Assembly: GCA_023387735.1 (NCBI GenBank)
Contig: JAEWHP010000015.1
Span: forward strand, 1 to 64,000
Direction: 5' to 3'
Source of the DNA: Pseudomonadota bacterium
GTDB lineage: Bacteria; Pseudomonadota; Alphaproteobacteria; Rhizobiales; Xanthobacteraceae
DNA length: 64,000 nt
A program made the position numbers and the translations under genes. The notes beneath the pieces are model-generated. The model made no database searches. It saw nothing but the letters and a program-made list of their open reading frames with translations, and was not told the origin of the DNA. Of this stretch, positions 1 to 7,562 are shown in pieces. Position 1 is the stretch's first letter, and each line of letters opens with the position of its first letter.

Positions 1-1
1 G

Positions 2-121
2 TCTCCCGTGTTTATTGCTGGCGTGATCAACAACCGGGTTAGCCAGGACATCGACATGGTCACCGTCCGCCTCAACTACCGCTTCGGCGGTTACGGCGCG
101 CCGGTCGCAGCGAGATATTGA
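2..121 (+). CDS. Outer-membrane beta-barrel protein, C-terminal end only
   Basis: This is the last 39 codons of a gene whose start lies before the window. The peptide ends with alternating residues (TVRLNYRFGG, then APVAARY), which is the pattern of a terminal beta-strand in alphaproteobacterial porin-like outer-membrane proteins of the Omp31/Omp25 type. In that family the strand closes the barrel and carries the insertion signal, although here the last residue is Y rather than the classical F. A perfect rho-independent terminator follows 30 nt downstream, so this is the true end of the transcription unit. Family assignment rests only on the tail. Confidence 0.55.
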   Translation, partial: SPVFIAGVINNRVSQDIDMVTVRLNYRFGGYGAPVAARY

Positions 122-151
122 CCTCGCGCAATTACATTGCCTCCAATAAAG

Positions 152-180
152 TAGGCCGGCAGTAATGCCGGCCTATTTTG
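152..180 (+). terminator. Rho-independent terminator after the outer-membrane gene
   Basis: A 10-bp perfect stem (TAGGCCGGCA, 152-161, paired with TGCCGGCCTA, 166-175) with a GTAA tetraloop is followed by TTTTGTT. It ends the upstream transcript and lies immediately before the Shine-Dalgarno of the next gene. Confidence 0.9.
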
Positions 181-192
181 TTGGAGGGGTCT

Positions 193-543
193 ATGTCTAA
201 CAACTCGGTCAACGCGACCCGCTCACATTCGGCCCCCCGGGAAGCGGCTGCCGATCTCATAAATCAAGCGTTCGAGAAATCGGATATCGCCGAAATTTGT
301 CATGCTATTGGCGCCGCCACTCGCCTTTACAATATCTCCGACCTTGCGCAGAAATCTGGGCTTGCGAGATCGAGCCTTCACCGTGCGTTTGCAGGCGATC
401 CAATTAAGCCCAACTTCACGACTGTTTTTAATGTTCTCAATGCGATGGGGTTTCAATTGCATGTCACGGTGCGGCGCGACGCTCCCCCCCGGTTGGCGCG
501 CTTCTCCAAGCATTCGGAATTCGGCCAGGGCGATCCAGGGTAA
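193..543 (+). CDS. Probable addiction-module antidote protein (HTH, HI1420 type)
   Basis: A 116-residue protein. Its central helix-turn-helix reads as ISDLAQKSGLARSSLHRAF, followed by a conserved turn with KPNFTTVFNVLNAMGFQLH. This resembles the 'probable addiction module antidote' family (HI1420/HigA-like XRE domain), which neutralises RelE/ParE-like toxins and represses its own promoter. ATG at 193 is preferred because GGAGGGG lies 5-8 nt upstream; an in-frame TTG at 178 falls inside the terminator tail. No toxin gene is visible on either side: upstream is a beta-barrel gene and downstream is non-coding, so it is either a solitary antitoxin or has been recruited as a regulator. Confidence 0.75.
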   Translation: MSNNSVNATRSHSAPREAAADLINQAFEKSDIAEICHAIGAATRLYNISDLAQKSGLARSSLHRAFAGDPIKPNFTTVFNVLNAMGFQLHVTVRRDAPPRLARFSKHSEFGQGDPG

Positions 544-924
544 ATTTACATTTTCCAAAGCCGATTAGGCACTTCCGGCAACCAGTTGCTTCATGTCGTC
601 TCCCTAGGCCGCGCTCACCTGCGCGCCTGAGAAAATTAAGGCCAATTTCGGCTGATGCTGAACGAACGAAGCATGCTTCCTGCGAAGTTCTCCTTCTCCC
701 CGATATCACCCCCGAGTAGTGGGTCCAATTTGTGATTTAAGAATGCTTTGGTCCGTCATTTTTCCCTCACTCAAGGTATCCTGAATCAATGTCACTATTC
801 TCAGCGCCGGCGGACTGCTCTCCACCAAGGACCTCGGAGCCGGGATGGCTGGCCGCAATCGCAATCATTCAGCGGTCGGCTTCCTGGCCCTCGCCATTAG
901 ACCGGAAATCTCGTTGGGCTTTGT
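544..924. other. Intergenic, nothing recognised
   Basis: No reading frame here has a convincing start and ribosome site, and no repeat or RNA gene was seen. The residual open frames on the minus strand are antisense to the antitoxin-like gene. Confidence 0.5.
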
Positions 925-1098
925 ATGAGCGGCGTTGTAGCTCTTAGGGCGCTCGGGGCCACTTCAATCGAACCTGGCGATTATCAGCGCATCGGCCGGG
1001 TCCGTTTGACCACTGAACGCATGCCGAGCCTCTGGCTCTGGCGCATCACCATCCACCTGCCCGGCGACTTGCCCATGGAGTCCGCCAGGCTATTCTAA
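925..1098 (+). CDS. Small hypothetical protein (57 aa)
   Basis: An ATG-initiated frame of 57 codons rich in W, R and P (for example RMPSLWLWRITIHLPGDLP). It has no strong Shine-Dalgarno and no recognised family. It sits just upstream of pqqA on the same strand, and its length and composition would also fit a gene remnant. Reported as possible only. Confidence 0.25.
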   Translation: MSGVVALRALGATSIEPGDYQRIGRVRLTTERMPSLWLWRITIHLPGDLPMESARLF

Positions 1099-1186
1099 CG
1101 GCCAACCGGGTTGCGAATGCTTTGATACGTAGTATCTTAACGCTAAGGGCAAGTTCGCTCGGTAATTAAAGCGAAGGGAGTGCCAA

Positions 1187-1267
1187 ATGGCCTGGAAAGC
1201 ACCGAAAATTGTCGAAGTGTCGGTCGGCATGGAAATCAACATGTATATGTGCGCTACCCGTAAGTAA
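1187..1267 (+). CDS. pqqA: PQQ precursor peptide PqqA, orphan copy
   Basis: A 26-residue peptide beginning MAWKAPKIVEVSVGMEINMY. It carries the PqqA hallmark G-M-E-x3-Y with Glu16 and Tyr20, the two side chains that PqqE cross-links and that become the backbone of pyrroloquinoline quinone. PqqA length is normally 22-29 residues. A good ribosome site (GAAGGGAG, about 8 nt spacing) precedes the ATG, and a terminator follows 27 nt after the stop, so it is a one-gene transcript. No pqqB, C, D, E or F gene is in the window. In this group extra or detached pqqA copies occur, so the peptide may feed biosynthetic enzymes encoded elsewhere. Confidence 0.85.
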   Translation: MAWKAPKIVEVSVGMEINMYMCATRK

Positions 1268-1293
1268 GGGGCCGCGCAGTCAATTCCGATTAG

Positions 1294-1322
1294 GCCCCGT
1301 CAGCAATGGCGGGGCTTTCCTT
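1294..1322 (+). terminator. Terminator of pqqA
   Basis: GCCCCGTC (1294-1301) pairs with GGCGGGGC (1308-1315) around an AGCAAT loop, with one G-U pair, and is followed by TTTCCTTGTTG. It overlaps the 3' end of the small antisense frame on the other strand. Confidence 0.75.
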
Positions 1323-1443
1323 GTTGTTGACGTCTTATTTCATTTTCGTCTGATGACCAAAACGTCGCGATGCCGATGAAACCGGCATAGCCAATCACAT
1401 TCACCAGAATATCCACCCAGGCGGGCAAACACAGAAGGGTCAT
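1300..1443 (-). CDS. Small putative membrane protein (47 aa), convergent with pqqA
   Basis: A 47-codon minus-strand frame. It has a strong Shine-Dalgarno (GGGAGGT, spacing about 6 nt) and one hydrophobic segment (WVDILVNVIGYAGFIGIATFW) followed by a charged tail with DENEIRRQQQ. That layout fits a single-pass small membrane protein. Its last codons run through the pqqA terminator stem, so the two genes are convergent and overlap at the terminator. No family is recognised. The ribosome site and the hydrophobic-then-charged layout are the only support. Confidence 0.45.
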   Translation of the reverse strand: MTLLCLPAWVDILVNVIGYAGFIGIATFWSSDENEIRRQQQGKPRHC

Positions 1444-1671
1444 TGGGCACCTCCCGCCAATCTCCTTGTCTAAGTACACCTAAGGCACAGCTAGAGCGCG
1501 TAACTTTTCATTTCGGGTGATGTCACGAAGTCACGGCGGCCGCTGGATAGGCGGGGGCTATTGGAGATGGGGTAGGCGCGCAACCCTACTGACGGAAGAT
1601 GCGCCCGATCCTCAGTGGCTCGACCCGGTCAGGATGGCTCTTGGTCGCCCACCCCGGCTGCCCGACGGGTG

Positions 1672-3012
1672 CTAATCAGATGACTTCGCCATCTTTTGGA
1701 TGACGCACTGCCCGCCAGCACTTTTCAAATTGCCGCAGAACCGGGCCGCGTCTTCGGTGGATCCGAACGGTCCGACCATGGTGCGGTAATAGATACCCTT
1801 GGCGCCGAGATCCGCGCGCTTGATGACGGGCGGACGGGACCCCAGCGCGGCGGGAAACTTGTTTTGCAGCGCGCGATAGGAGGCGTGCACGTCGGCCTCG
1901 TTCTTCTGCGAGGACACCTGAACGAGATAATCGCGGCCGGCCGCGGGAGGCGTCCGGGCGGCATTGGAGGCAGCGAGCCGGATTGGAGGGGCGGGATCGG
2001 ATGCTGGCGCGCTCGGCGTTACCGGGACAGCGGCGCTGGCACTGGCGGCCGATTGGTTCCGCTGGGCCAGAGCAGTTGGCGCCGACGCCGATGGAGCAGT
2101 CGGGTCTGGCTTTCGGGTTGAGGTCGCACCCGTCGGAATCCCACCGTTTTCTGCGGGATCACCTCTCACGGCCAGCGTCTTGATTTGGCGCGGCTCGTTG
2201 TTCGGCATTGTGCCGTTCGCGGCTGCCAGCGGGCCGGTCGGAGAAATCGCAATGAGTAGTGGGCTCCTGTCCTGGTTCAGCGGCGGAAATAAATCGAGCG
2301 ACGCGCCGAACTTGGAGTTGACGTCAACCGGCGCTTCGTCGCGCGATGCCAATTTTTCATAGCCCGGCGGCATGCGATCAGGGTTCTTGGAGGCGCCACC
2401 ATCGGACTGGGCCGGCACCACATTGGTCGCGCTGTTATCGGCTGTGATGATCAGTGGCTCGCCGCTGCGCGGAGAGCCGACATAGGTTCCAAAAGCTACA
2501 GTTACCACCACGGCGAGCGCCAGCGCCGCTGCAACGGTCCCCACCCCAGCCCTGCGTGTGCGCGGCTCTGGCTCTTCTTCGTAGCCGTGTTGATGGGCGT
2601 AAGGATCGCCCGGAGAACGAGCATTTTCCTGCACGAAGGTTCTAATCAGGCCATACCGCTCGTCGGCGGCTTGTGGCTCGCGATGGTCCCGTTCTGAGGC
2701 GACTGCGTGGCGATCCAAGGGAAGCACGGGGCTCGGGTATTCCGGCTTCGGCTCTTCGTATTCCTGCCTGGCGCGCTGCATCCATGACGGCGATCCAGCG
2801 GGCGCGCTCGCTTCTGCATCCACGGGCACATTTGGCGGGCGGACACTCACCCGCGATTGCAGTGGAGGGGGCCTGTTGGCCGCGGTGTCGAACGGATTGC
2901 TCTGCCCGGTCAGCTGCGCCAGTTTCGCCAGCAGACTACTTTCGTCTCGCCGAGCACCACGATCATGCTCGGCGTCAGTAGGACAAGGCCTGTCGTGATA
3001 ATTATCAGCCAT
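1672..3012 (-). CDS. SPOR-domain membrane protein
   Basis: A 446-residue protein with three parts: a cytoplasmic Pro/Glu/Arg-rich N-terminus (residues about 1-155), one transmembrane helix (about 157-178, VGTVAAALALAVVVTVAFG), and a long Pro/Ala/Ser-rich periplasmic linker ending in a SPOR domain (about 364-440, starting YLVQVSSQKNEADVHASYRA). SPOR domains bind denuded peptidoglycan at division septa. In rhizobia the canonical copy usually sits between argS and nagZ near scpAB and tatAB. None of those genes is here, so this may be a second or relocated copy. The ATG at 3012 has no strong ribosome site, but no later start keeps the whole cytoplasmic region. Confidence 0.85.
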   Translation of the reverse strand: MADNYHDRPCPTDAEHDRGARRDESSLLAKLAQLTGQSNPFDTAANRPPPLQSRVSVRPPNVPVDAEASAPAGSPSWMQRARQEYEEPKPEYPSPVLPLDRHAVASERDHREPQAADERYGLIRTFVQENARSPGDPYAHQHGYEEEPEPRTRRAGVGTVAAALALAVVVTVAFGTYVGSPRSGEPLIITADNSATNVVPAQSDGGASKNPDRMPPGYEKLASRDEAPVDVNSKFGASLDLFPPLNQDRSPLLIAISPTGPLAAANGTMPNNEPRQIKTLAVRGDPAENGGIPTGATSTRKPDPTAPSASAPTALAQRNQSAASASAAVPVTPSAPASDPAPPIRLAASNAARTPPAAGRDYLVQVSSQKNEADVHASYRALQNKFPAALGSRPPVIKRADLGAKGIYYRTMVGPFGSTEDAARFCGNLKSAGGQCVIQKMAKSSD

Positions 3013-3377
3013 GGCGAGGATGTATCCACTTCAGGGCAGCGCCAATAGCCATGAACACCGAGCCATGACAAAAGAATTGGTCTCTGCGAGATAAAGGACG
3101 AGACTGATGGTCCGCCCCATCGGTTAAGGGAATGTCAACGAGGCCGCTGTTCGCCCGTGATGTCGTCTGAAGTGATGGCACCCGATATCGAACCGGGTGG
3201 CGCGGGTCGATCATCGATGGTCGTTAACGCCATTAAGTGCGAAGATTAAACATCAAGCAGGGCCTGGCGTCGGTTCGCTTTGTCACACTCGCAGCGCATC
3301 ACAGATGCCTCAGGAAACGATCAGGGTTGCGCGGGCGCGGACGGGGGAGGGAGGCGGTGATGCGGGATTGAATCGCG

Positions 3378-3662
3378 TCAGGTCCCGCTACAGGTTACTG
3401 AGGCATATTCTCGCGCGCCTTCGACGGCTGGCAGGCTCAATGAAGCCGGAGGATAGATAAGCCAGTCAGGCGGTCGGTACAGATCCATGTCGTCATCGCC
3501 CTGTATCTCGTACAGTGCAAGCAGTGCGTCGCACTCGAAGCACCGGCCGTCCGGCCATGTACGGCCCGGCTGCGCCCGTCTGTGTCCTAATCGCGACACC
3601 GCAATTGAAAGAGCGACGTTTGTTGCTTTTCGAACCGACAGGTCAATTGCGCTCCACTTCAA
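3378..3662 (-). CDS. Hypothetical protein, uncertain
   Basis: A minus-strand frame of 94 codons. Its C-terminal half looks protein-like (WPDGRCFECDALLALYEIQG, then DLYRPPDWLIYPP) with a C-x2-C pair. The long-form start is TTG, so the true start may be internal. It opposes the upstream extension of the 3719 gene, and only one of the two can be real in the overlap. No family is recognised. Confidence 0.3.
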   Translation of the reverse strand: MKWSAIDLSVRKATNVALSIAVSRLGHRRAQPGRTWPDGRCFECDALLALYEIQGDDDMDLYRPPDWLIYPPASLSLPAVEGAREYASVTCSGT

Positions 3663-3718
3663 TACTCTGGCGCGAATCAGTCCGGGAGACAGTCTGGTGG
3701 GTGGGGAGAGCCAATAGG

Positions 3719-3955
3719 ATGGATCGTTCGACGATTGCCGACGTTCCGCGCGACAAATATGTCGAGCGATGTAAGCAACGAGCCTTCGATTATCTCGACC
3801 GAGGCGACCTCAGAAAAGCGGTCGCCTCATTCGTCAACAATATGAATGCCCGTCCCGATTGCGAGTTGCCCCACCACTTGGCGGCGCTTGGCGATTTGCT
3901 GCTGATGAAGAACGATGCGCTCGGCTGGAAGGCGCTGATCGAAGAGTTTAGGTGA
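3719..3955 (+). CDS. Small conserved-type hypothetical protein (78 aa)
   Basis: A 78-residue, largely helical protein starting MDRSTIADVPRDKYVER, with a TPR-like feel (RAFDYLDRGDLRKAVASF, then LAALGDLLLM). ATG at 3719 was chosen over the long upstream extension because GGGGAGAG lies 12-18 nt before it and the extension is compositionally unlike protein. It has the look of a small Rhizobiales hypothetical. The function is unknown. Confidence 0.55.
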   Translation: MDRSTIADVPRDKYVERCKQRAFDYLDRGDLRKAVASFVNNMNARPDCELPHHLAALGDLLLMKNDALGWKALIEEFR

Positions 3956-4210
3956 TAATTTCGGCCTAGCTACGTGGCCGAAGCGGACGGGTCACGCGTC
4001 GATTCAATATTGAACGAGTCGGCCATCAACTTGCGTGACCGGAGCTGGCAATAGGCCTTGTGAAAATCGTTCGGTCCTGGCCGCACCGCATGGAGGTTCG
4101 CGAGGAGCGGCAGCTATACGATTGGAGCACTCCGCTAGGAGGACACTGAAGCGGTCAGCGGGCAATCCTCTTTGCGATTTCCTCACGGGCCCCCTTGAAG
4201 GGGCGCTTTT

Positions 4211-4231
4211 GACATCCATATGACATCCATA
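4211..4231 (+). promoter_or_regulatory. Tandem direct repeat, candidate operator of the RHH regulator
   Basis: The 10-mer GACATCCATA occurs twice (4211-4220 and 4222-4231) at an 11-bp period, about one helical turn. A TTGACA (4209-4214) overlaps the first copy and could be a -35 box. The repeat ends 20 nt before the ATG of a ribbon-helix-helix gene; such dimers usually bind tandem repeats of this period. Autoregulation is inferred from position and family. Confidence 0.5.
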
Positions 4232-4251
4232 CAGATGGTAGAAGGATGGTG

Positions 4252-4674
4252 ATGATGGCAGATAACGTGCGGGAGCTTCGGCCCAAGCCGCCTGAAACAG
4301 AAAAAATCACGATCAACCTTGGCTATGTCGACCTTGGTCACGTGGATCTTATGGTTCAGGAAGGTTTCTACTCGAACCGTACCGATTTCATACGCACGGC
4401 AATCCGAAACCAGCTCGAACGTCACGCCGAGGTCGTCAAACAGTCAACCGCCCGCAAAAGTCTGGATCTCGGTCTGCGGAACTACAGCCGCGACGATCTG
4501 GAGGCAATCAAGCGGGCCGGCGAGATGCTTCACATCAATGTCCTAGGCCTCGCCAGTATCTCCCACGACGTCACGCCCGAGCTTGCTCGCGCGACCATTG
4601 CCTCGGTCTCCGTGCTGGGCGCATTGCATGCCAGTCCGGCCGTCAAGGCCGCTCTCGCCGACAGGACGAGGTGA
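4252..4674 (+). CDS. CopG-like ribbon-helix-helix transcriptional regulator
   Basis: A 140-residue protein. The N-terminal part (about residues 18-60, ITINLGYVDLGHVDLMVQEG then YSNRTDFIRTAIRNQL) has the strand followed by two helices typical of CopG/ParD-type DNA-binding dimers. The C-terminal half is an extra helical region of unknown role. Several starts are possible (4246, 4252, 4255); AGAAGG ending at 4245 favours 4252 or 4255. It overlaps the following esterase gene by four bases (GTGA), so the two are translationally coupled. A tandem 10-bp repeat just upstream is a plausible operator. Likely role: repressor of its own operon. Confidence 0.8.
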   Translation: MMADNVRELRPKPPETEKITINLGYVDLGHVDLMVQEGFYSNRTDFIRTAIRNQLERHAEVVKQSTARKSLDLGLRNYSRDDLEAIKRAGEMLHINVLGLASISHDVTPELARATIASVSVLGALHASPAVKAALADRTR

Positions 4675-5873
4675 GCGCGATGCTGAACCAGGACATCATT
4701 CGCGAGGCGACACGCCTCACGCGCGCCGGCCAACTCGTTGAGGCGACGGCGCTCCTTCAACGCATGCTTCGCTGTGAGAAGGCGACAGACACGCCGTCGC
4801 GTACCGGCGGTGGCATCGCTCTTCCCGAACCGCGCATCATTGACGTGAAGGCCAATGCTGGTGAGGAGACGCATAGTCATCCGCAATTAAAGCCAGCCAC
4901 CTCTGCACAACCGCGCACGCTCCGGGCGCGACAGGATCGCAAAGACAGGCGCTTCGGGATCGAACTGCGAGGTGTGATCAAGCGCGCGCCGCTGTCCATA
5001 GCGGACATCGTGCCGGACGGCGCCCGGTTCATCGAAGGCACGTACAGCAGTCCGGCGGGGAGCCGATCCTACAGGCTCTTCATCCCGAGTCGCTATCAGG
5101 AGCAACCGCTTCCTCTGGTCGTCATGCTTCACGGCTGTACCCAGTCGCCGGATGATTTCGCCGCCGGCACGAGGATGAACTTAATCGCTGAGGAGCAAAA
5201 TTGCTTCGTCGTCTATCCAGCTCAGCCCAGCCACGCCAACCAGGCAAAATGCTGGAACTGGTTTCGCACAGCCGATCAGCAGCGAGGCAGTGGCGAGCCC
5301 TCGCTGATCGCGGGTATCACGCGCCAAATCATCGACGACTATTCGGTCGATATAAAGCGCGTCTACGTTGGCGGGTTGTCGGCCGGCGCAGCAGCTGCTG
5401 CTGTCTTGGGGGTAACTTACGACGATTTTTACGCTGCGATCGGGATACATTCCGGCCTGCCCTGCGGGGTTGCCACGGATCTTCCCTCTGCGCTTGCCGC
5501 GATGCGACAGGGCGGTTCTGGTCCCAAGGTTACTTCAGTTAGCCGGCCACCAGTCCCGACCATTATCTTTCATGGCGATCGGGATACGACCGTGCATCCA
5601 GACAACGGCAGCCAGATTCTCGAGCAATCTGTGCGAACGATGCGAACCCAGAAGAAGGTGCATCGCGGGCAAGTACCTAAAGGGCATGCCTACACCCGGA
5701 CGATCTTGAACGACGCGCGCGGACGCGCGGTGTTGGAGCACTGGAATATCCACGGAGCCGGACACGCATGGTCCGGCGGCAGCCCTTTGGGTTCCTACAC
5801 CGATCCGCGAGGACCCGACGCAACAAGAGAAATGCTTCGTTTTTTTCTGGAGCATTCGCTTCGTCAGGAATAG
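4671..5873 (+). CDS. PHB-depolymerase-family esterase
   Basis: A 400-residue alpha/beta hydrolase of the 'esterase, PHB depolymerase family' type. Seen in the sequence: oxyanion-region HGCTQSPDDFAAGTRMN, nucleophile elbow GGLSAGAAAA (Ser at about residue 239), an acid-loop candidate HGDRDTTVH, and a final histidine in GAGHAWSGG. These enzymes hydrolyse poly- or oligo-hydroxyalkanoate or aromatic esters. There is no obvious signal peptide: the first about 100 residues are a charged linker, suggesting an intracellular enzyme acting on storage granules or short esters. GTG at 4671 overlaps the regulator's stop, with an in-frame ATG at 4680 as the alternative. It is the second gene of a two-gene operon. 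Confidence 0.85.
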   Translation: MSAMLNQDIIREATRLTRAGQLVEATALLQRMLRCEKATDTPSRTGGGIALPEPRIIDVKANAGEETHSHPQLKPATSAQPRTLRARQDRKDRRFGIELRGVIKRAPLSIADIVPDGARFIEGTYSSPAGSRSYRLFIPSRYQEQPLPLVVMLHGCTQSPDDFAAGTRMNLIAEEQNCFVVYPAQPSHANQAKCWNWFRTADQQRGSGEPSLIAGITRQIIDDYSVDIKRVYVGGLSAGAAAAAVLGVTYDDFYAAIGIHSGLPCGVATDLPSALAAMRQGGSGPKVTSVSRPPVPTIIFHGDRDTTVHPDNGSQILEQSVRTMRTQKKVHRGQVPKGHAYTRTILNDARGRAVLEHWNIHGAGHAWSGGSPLGSYTDPRGPDATREMLRFFLEHSLRQE

Positions 5874-6290
5874 GCCTCCCCAATGATGGTTGATCTCGCG
5901 ATGACCGACCGGGTTCGCGTGGTTCGCAAGAATAGCGTTTGTGATTTAAGTACGGATCTTGGCGGGGCGACACCTGATGTTTTTATTCCATGGGCTTCCT
6001 GCCACCCGGCTAAGCGGGTTGGCTTGAAAGTCGAAACTCGCAGTTCTGCGACAGGCTCGCCAGTCTTCGCCATCAATGTACCGCCGCCAGCTCAAACCAA
6101 CCCTTGGGCGGACAGCCGCTACAGGCCATGTATCGCCTCTCAGAACCGGCGGCTCTTCTGTGGACGATGTTCCTTCGCTCAATTACGACTGGCGTGTTTT
6201 GCCAGTAAAAACGCATCTTACCATAATTCTTCCTTGATCTGGTGCAGCTATCAAGCGCCGGCACACATCACGTCTGGGGAGGCAGGAAGC
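5874..6290. other. Intergenic, nothing recognised
   Basis: The frame of the next gene stays open back to 5883, but that extension lacks protein character and a ribosome site. No terminator or repeat was identified. Confidence 0.45.
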
Positions 6291-6749
6291 ATGAAGTTGC
6301 TAATGGGGCTGCTTGCGGGAATGCTCTTGCTGGCGGGAGCGAGTACAAGTCATGCGGTAGTTCGAATTACTAATGATCGGGGCGGACAGATCGGCCGTTA
6401 TGTAGATCGATACAATCAATTGAGAGCCACAGGCCAAACAATAATGATAGATGGTCTTTGCGCTTCGTCCTGCACCATTGTCCTCGGCGCGATCCCTTAC
6501 GAAAAAATCTGTGTAACTAGAAACGCCAGCCTCGCCTTCCACGCCGCCTGGGATTTTGGAGCCAATGGCCAAGCCGTTACCAACCCGGGAGCAACCCGGA
6601 TGCTTTATTCGATGTACCCATCGCCGGTCCGCCAGTGGATCGCTAATCGCGGCGGTTTGAGTCCGCGTATGATCTTTCTGCGAGGCAGGCAGCTGGAGGC
6701 GATGTATCGCCCCTGTTATCTCGATGCGCGGGTTGCTGCACCACGTTGA
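6291..6749 (+). CDS. Secreted ClpP/crotonase-like protein (COG3904-type)
   Basis: A 152-residue protein with a clear Sec signal peptide (MKLLMGLLAGMLLLAGASTSHA). It then has the pattern of 'predicted periplasmic protein' COG3904: IGRYVDRYNQLRATGQ, the IDGLCASSCTIVLGA block with a serine in a ClpP-like loop, and a downstream histidine in SLAFHAAW. The catalytic role of that Ser/His pair is inferred by analogy to the ClpP/crotonase fold. ATG at 6291 is chosen because GGGGAGG lies 8-14 nt upstream and it begins the signal peptide. It has no operon partner. Confidence 0.7.
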   Translation: MKLLMGLLAGMLLLAGASTSHAVVRITNDRGGQIGRYVDRYNQLRATGQTIMIDGLCASSCTIVLGAIPYEKICVTRNASLAFHAAWDFGANGQAVTNPGATRMLYSMYPSPVRQWIANRGGLSPRMIFLRGRQLEAMYRPCYLDARVAAPR

Positions 6750-7141
6750 CATACTGCCTTCGAGGAATTGAGTCGGCGGACTTCCGCTGAGTATGGCAAT
6801 TAATTGTCGAGGCTTGGCGTTGCGCCACCTCTTTGAAAGGCCAAAAGTGCAGCCGTGATTTGATGCAGCTCAAATGTCCGCCAGAATCTGTGTTGTGGCA
6901 TTGCTGATGTAATTCCGTAACTGTGATCTCATTGCGACACGACTGACGAGCTAAGAACGAGCCGAGAAAAGGTTCCAAGCTCGGGGGTAGGAGCAAGCTA
7001 AATGACTCTTAGAGCAGCACCGCCACGCCTTCGCAATCTGCCGTTGGATTTGCCATTTCAAGTTCCAATGCCACGTTAGCTGAGAAGGAACGTTGCCCTG
7101 CCTGGGACGTTAGCAAGCTAATCAACTCAGGAGGAACTCTT
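6750..7141. other. Intergenic, nothing recognised
   Basis: About 390 nt without a convincing frame. It holds the leader of the next small secreted gene, ending in an AGGAGGA ribosome site at about 7130. Confidence 0.45.
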
Positions 7142-7405
7142 ATGCGAACTCTATTATTGGCAGGTGCACTGGCGGTTGCTGGATTCGCGATCGCAACACC
7201 GATCTCGGTTTCACCCGCGTCAGCTCAAGTCGCTGTTGATACGCCGATTGGCGGCGTGAGAGTGGGCCCGCAGCCGCGCCACTATCGCGATTACGACCGA
7301 CCCGCTTATCGCGCCTACGGATATGACCGCGGATATCGCGGATGCCGCACTGTCACGATCGAGCGGGATGACGGTTCAGTCCGCAGGGTCCGCCGCTGCG
7401 ATTAG
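7142..7405 (+). CDS. Small secreted Tyr/Arg-rich protein (87 aa)
   Basis: An 87-residue protein with a textbook signal peptide ending SPASAQ (about residue 29). A short mature part follows, rich in Tyr, Arg and Asp (YRDYDRPAYRAYGYDRGYRG) and ending CRTVTIERDDGSVRRVRRCD. The two cysteines (near residues 68 and 86) could form a disulfide in the periplasm. AGGAGGA precedes the ATG at good spacing, and a strong terminator follows. This type of small periplasmic protein is frequent in Bradyrhizobium; the function is unknown. Confidence 0.75.
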   Translation: MRTLLLAGALAVAGFAIATPISVSPASAQVAVDTPIGGVRVGPQPRHYRDYDRPAYRAYGYDRGYRGCRTVTIERDDGSVRRVRRCD

Positions 7406-7430
7406 TAGTCGGAGTGCCGCTAGACATTCA

Positions 7431-7461
7431 AACCCGACGCTCACGAGGCGTCGGGTTTTCC
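7431..7461 (+). terminator. Rho-independent terminator of the small secreted gene
   Basis: AACCCGACGC (7431-7440) pairs perfectly with GCGTCGGGTT (7448-7457) around a 7-nt loop and runs into TTTTCC. Confidence 0.9.
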
Positions 7462-7562
7462 TTGAGTGGTCTGTACGTTATTCCGGCCGACCTCATCCTG
7501 TACATAAATGGCCGCCACGCTGGCGCGGCCTACAAGGCGCACGCACCGATAATGCCGACCCG

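Noticed and set aside
5883..6290. Upstream extension of the ClpP-like secreted protein
   Set aside because: Start at 6291 has a ribosome site and signal peptide; the extension has none.
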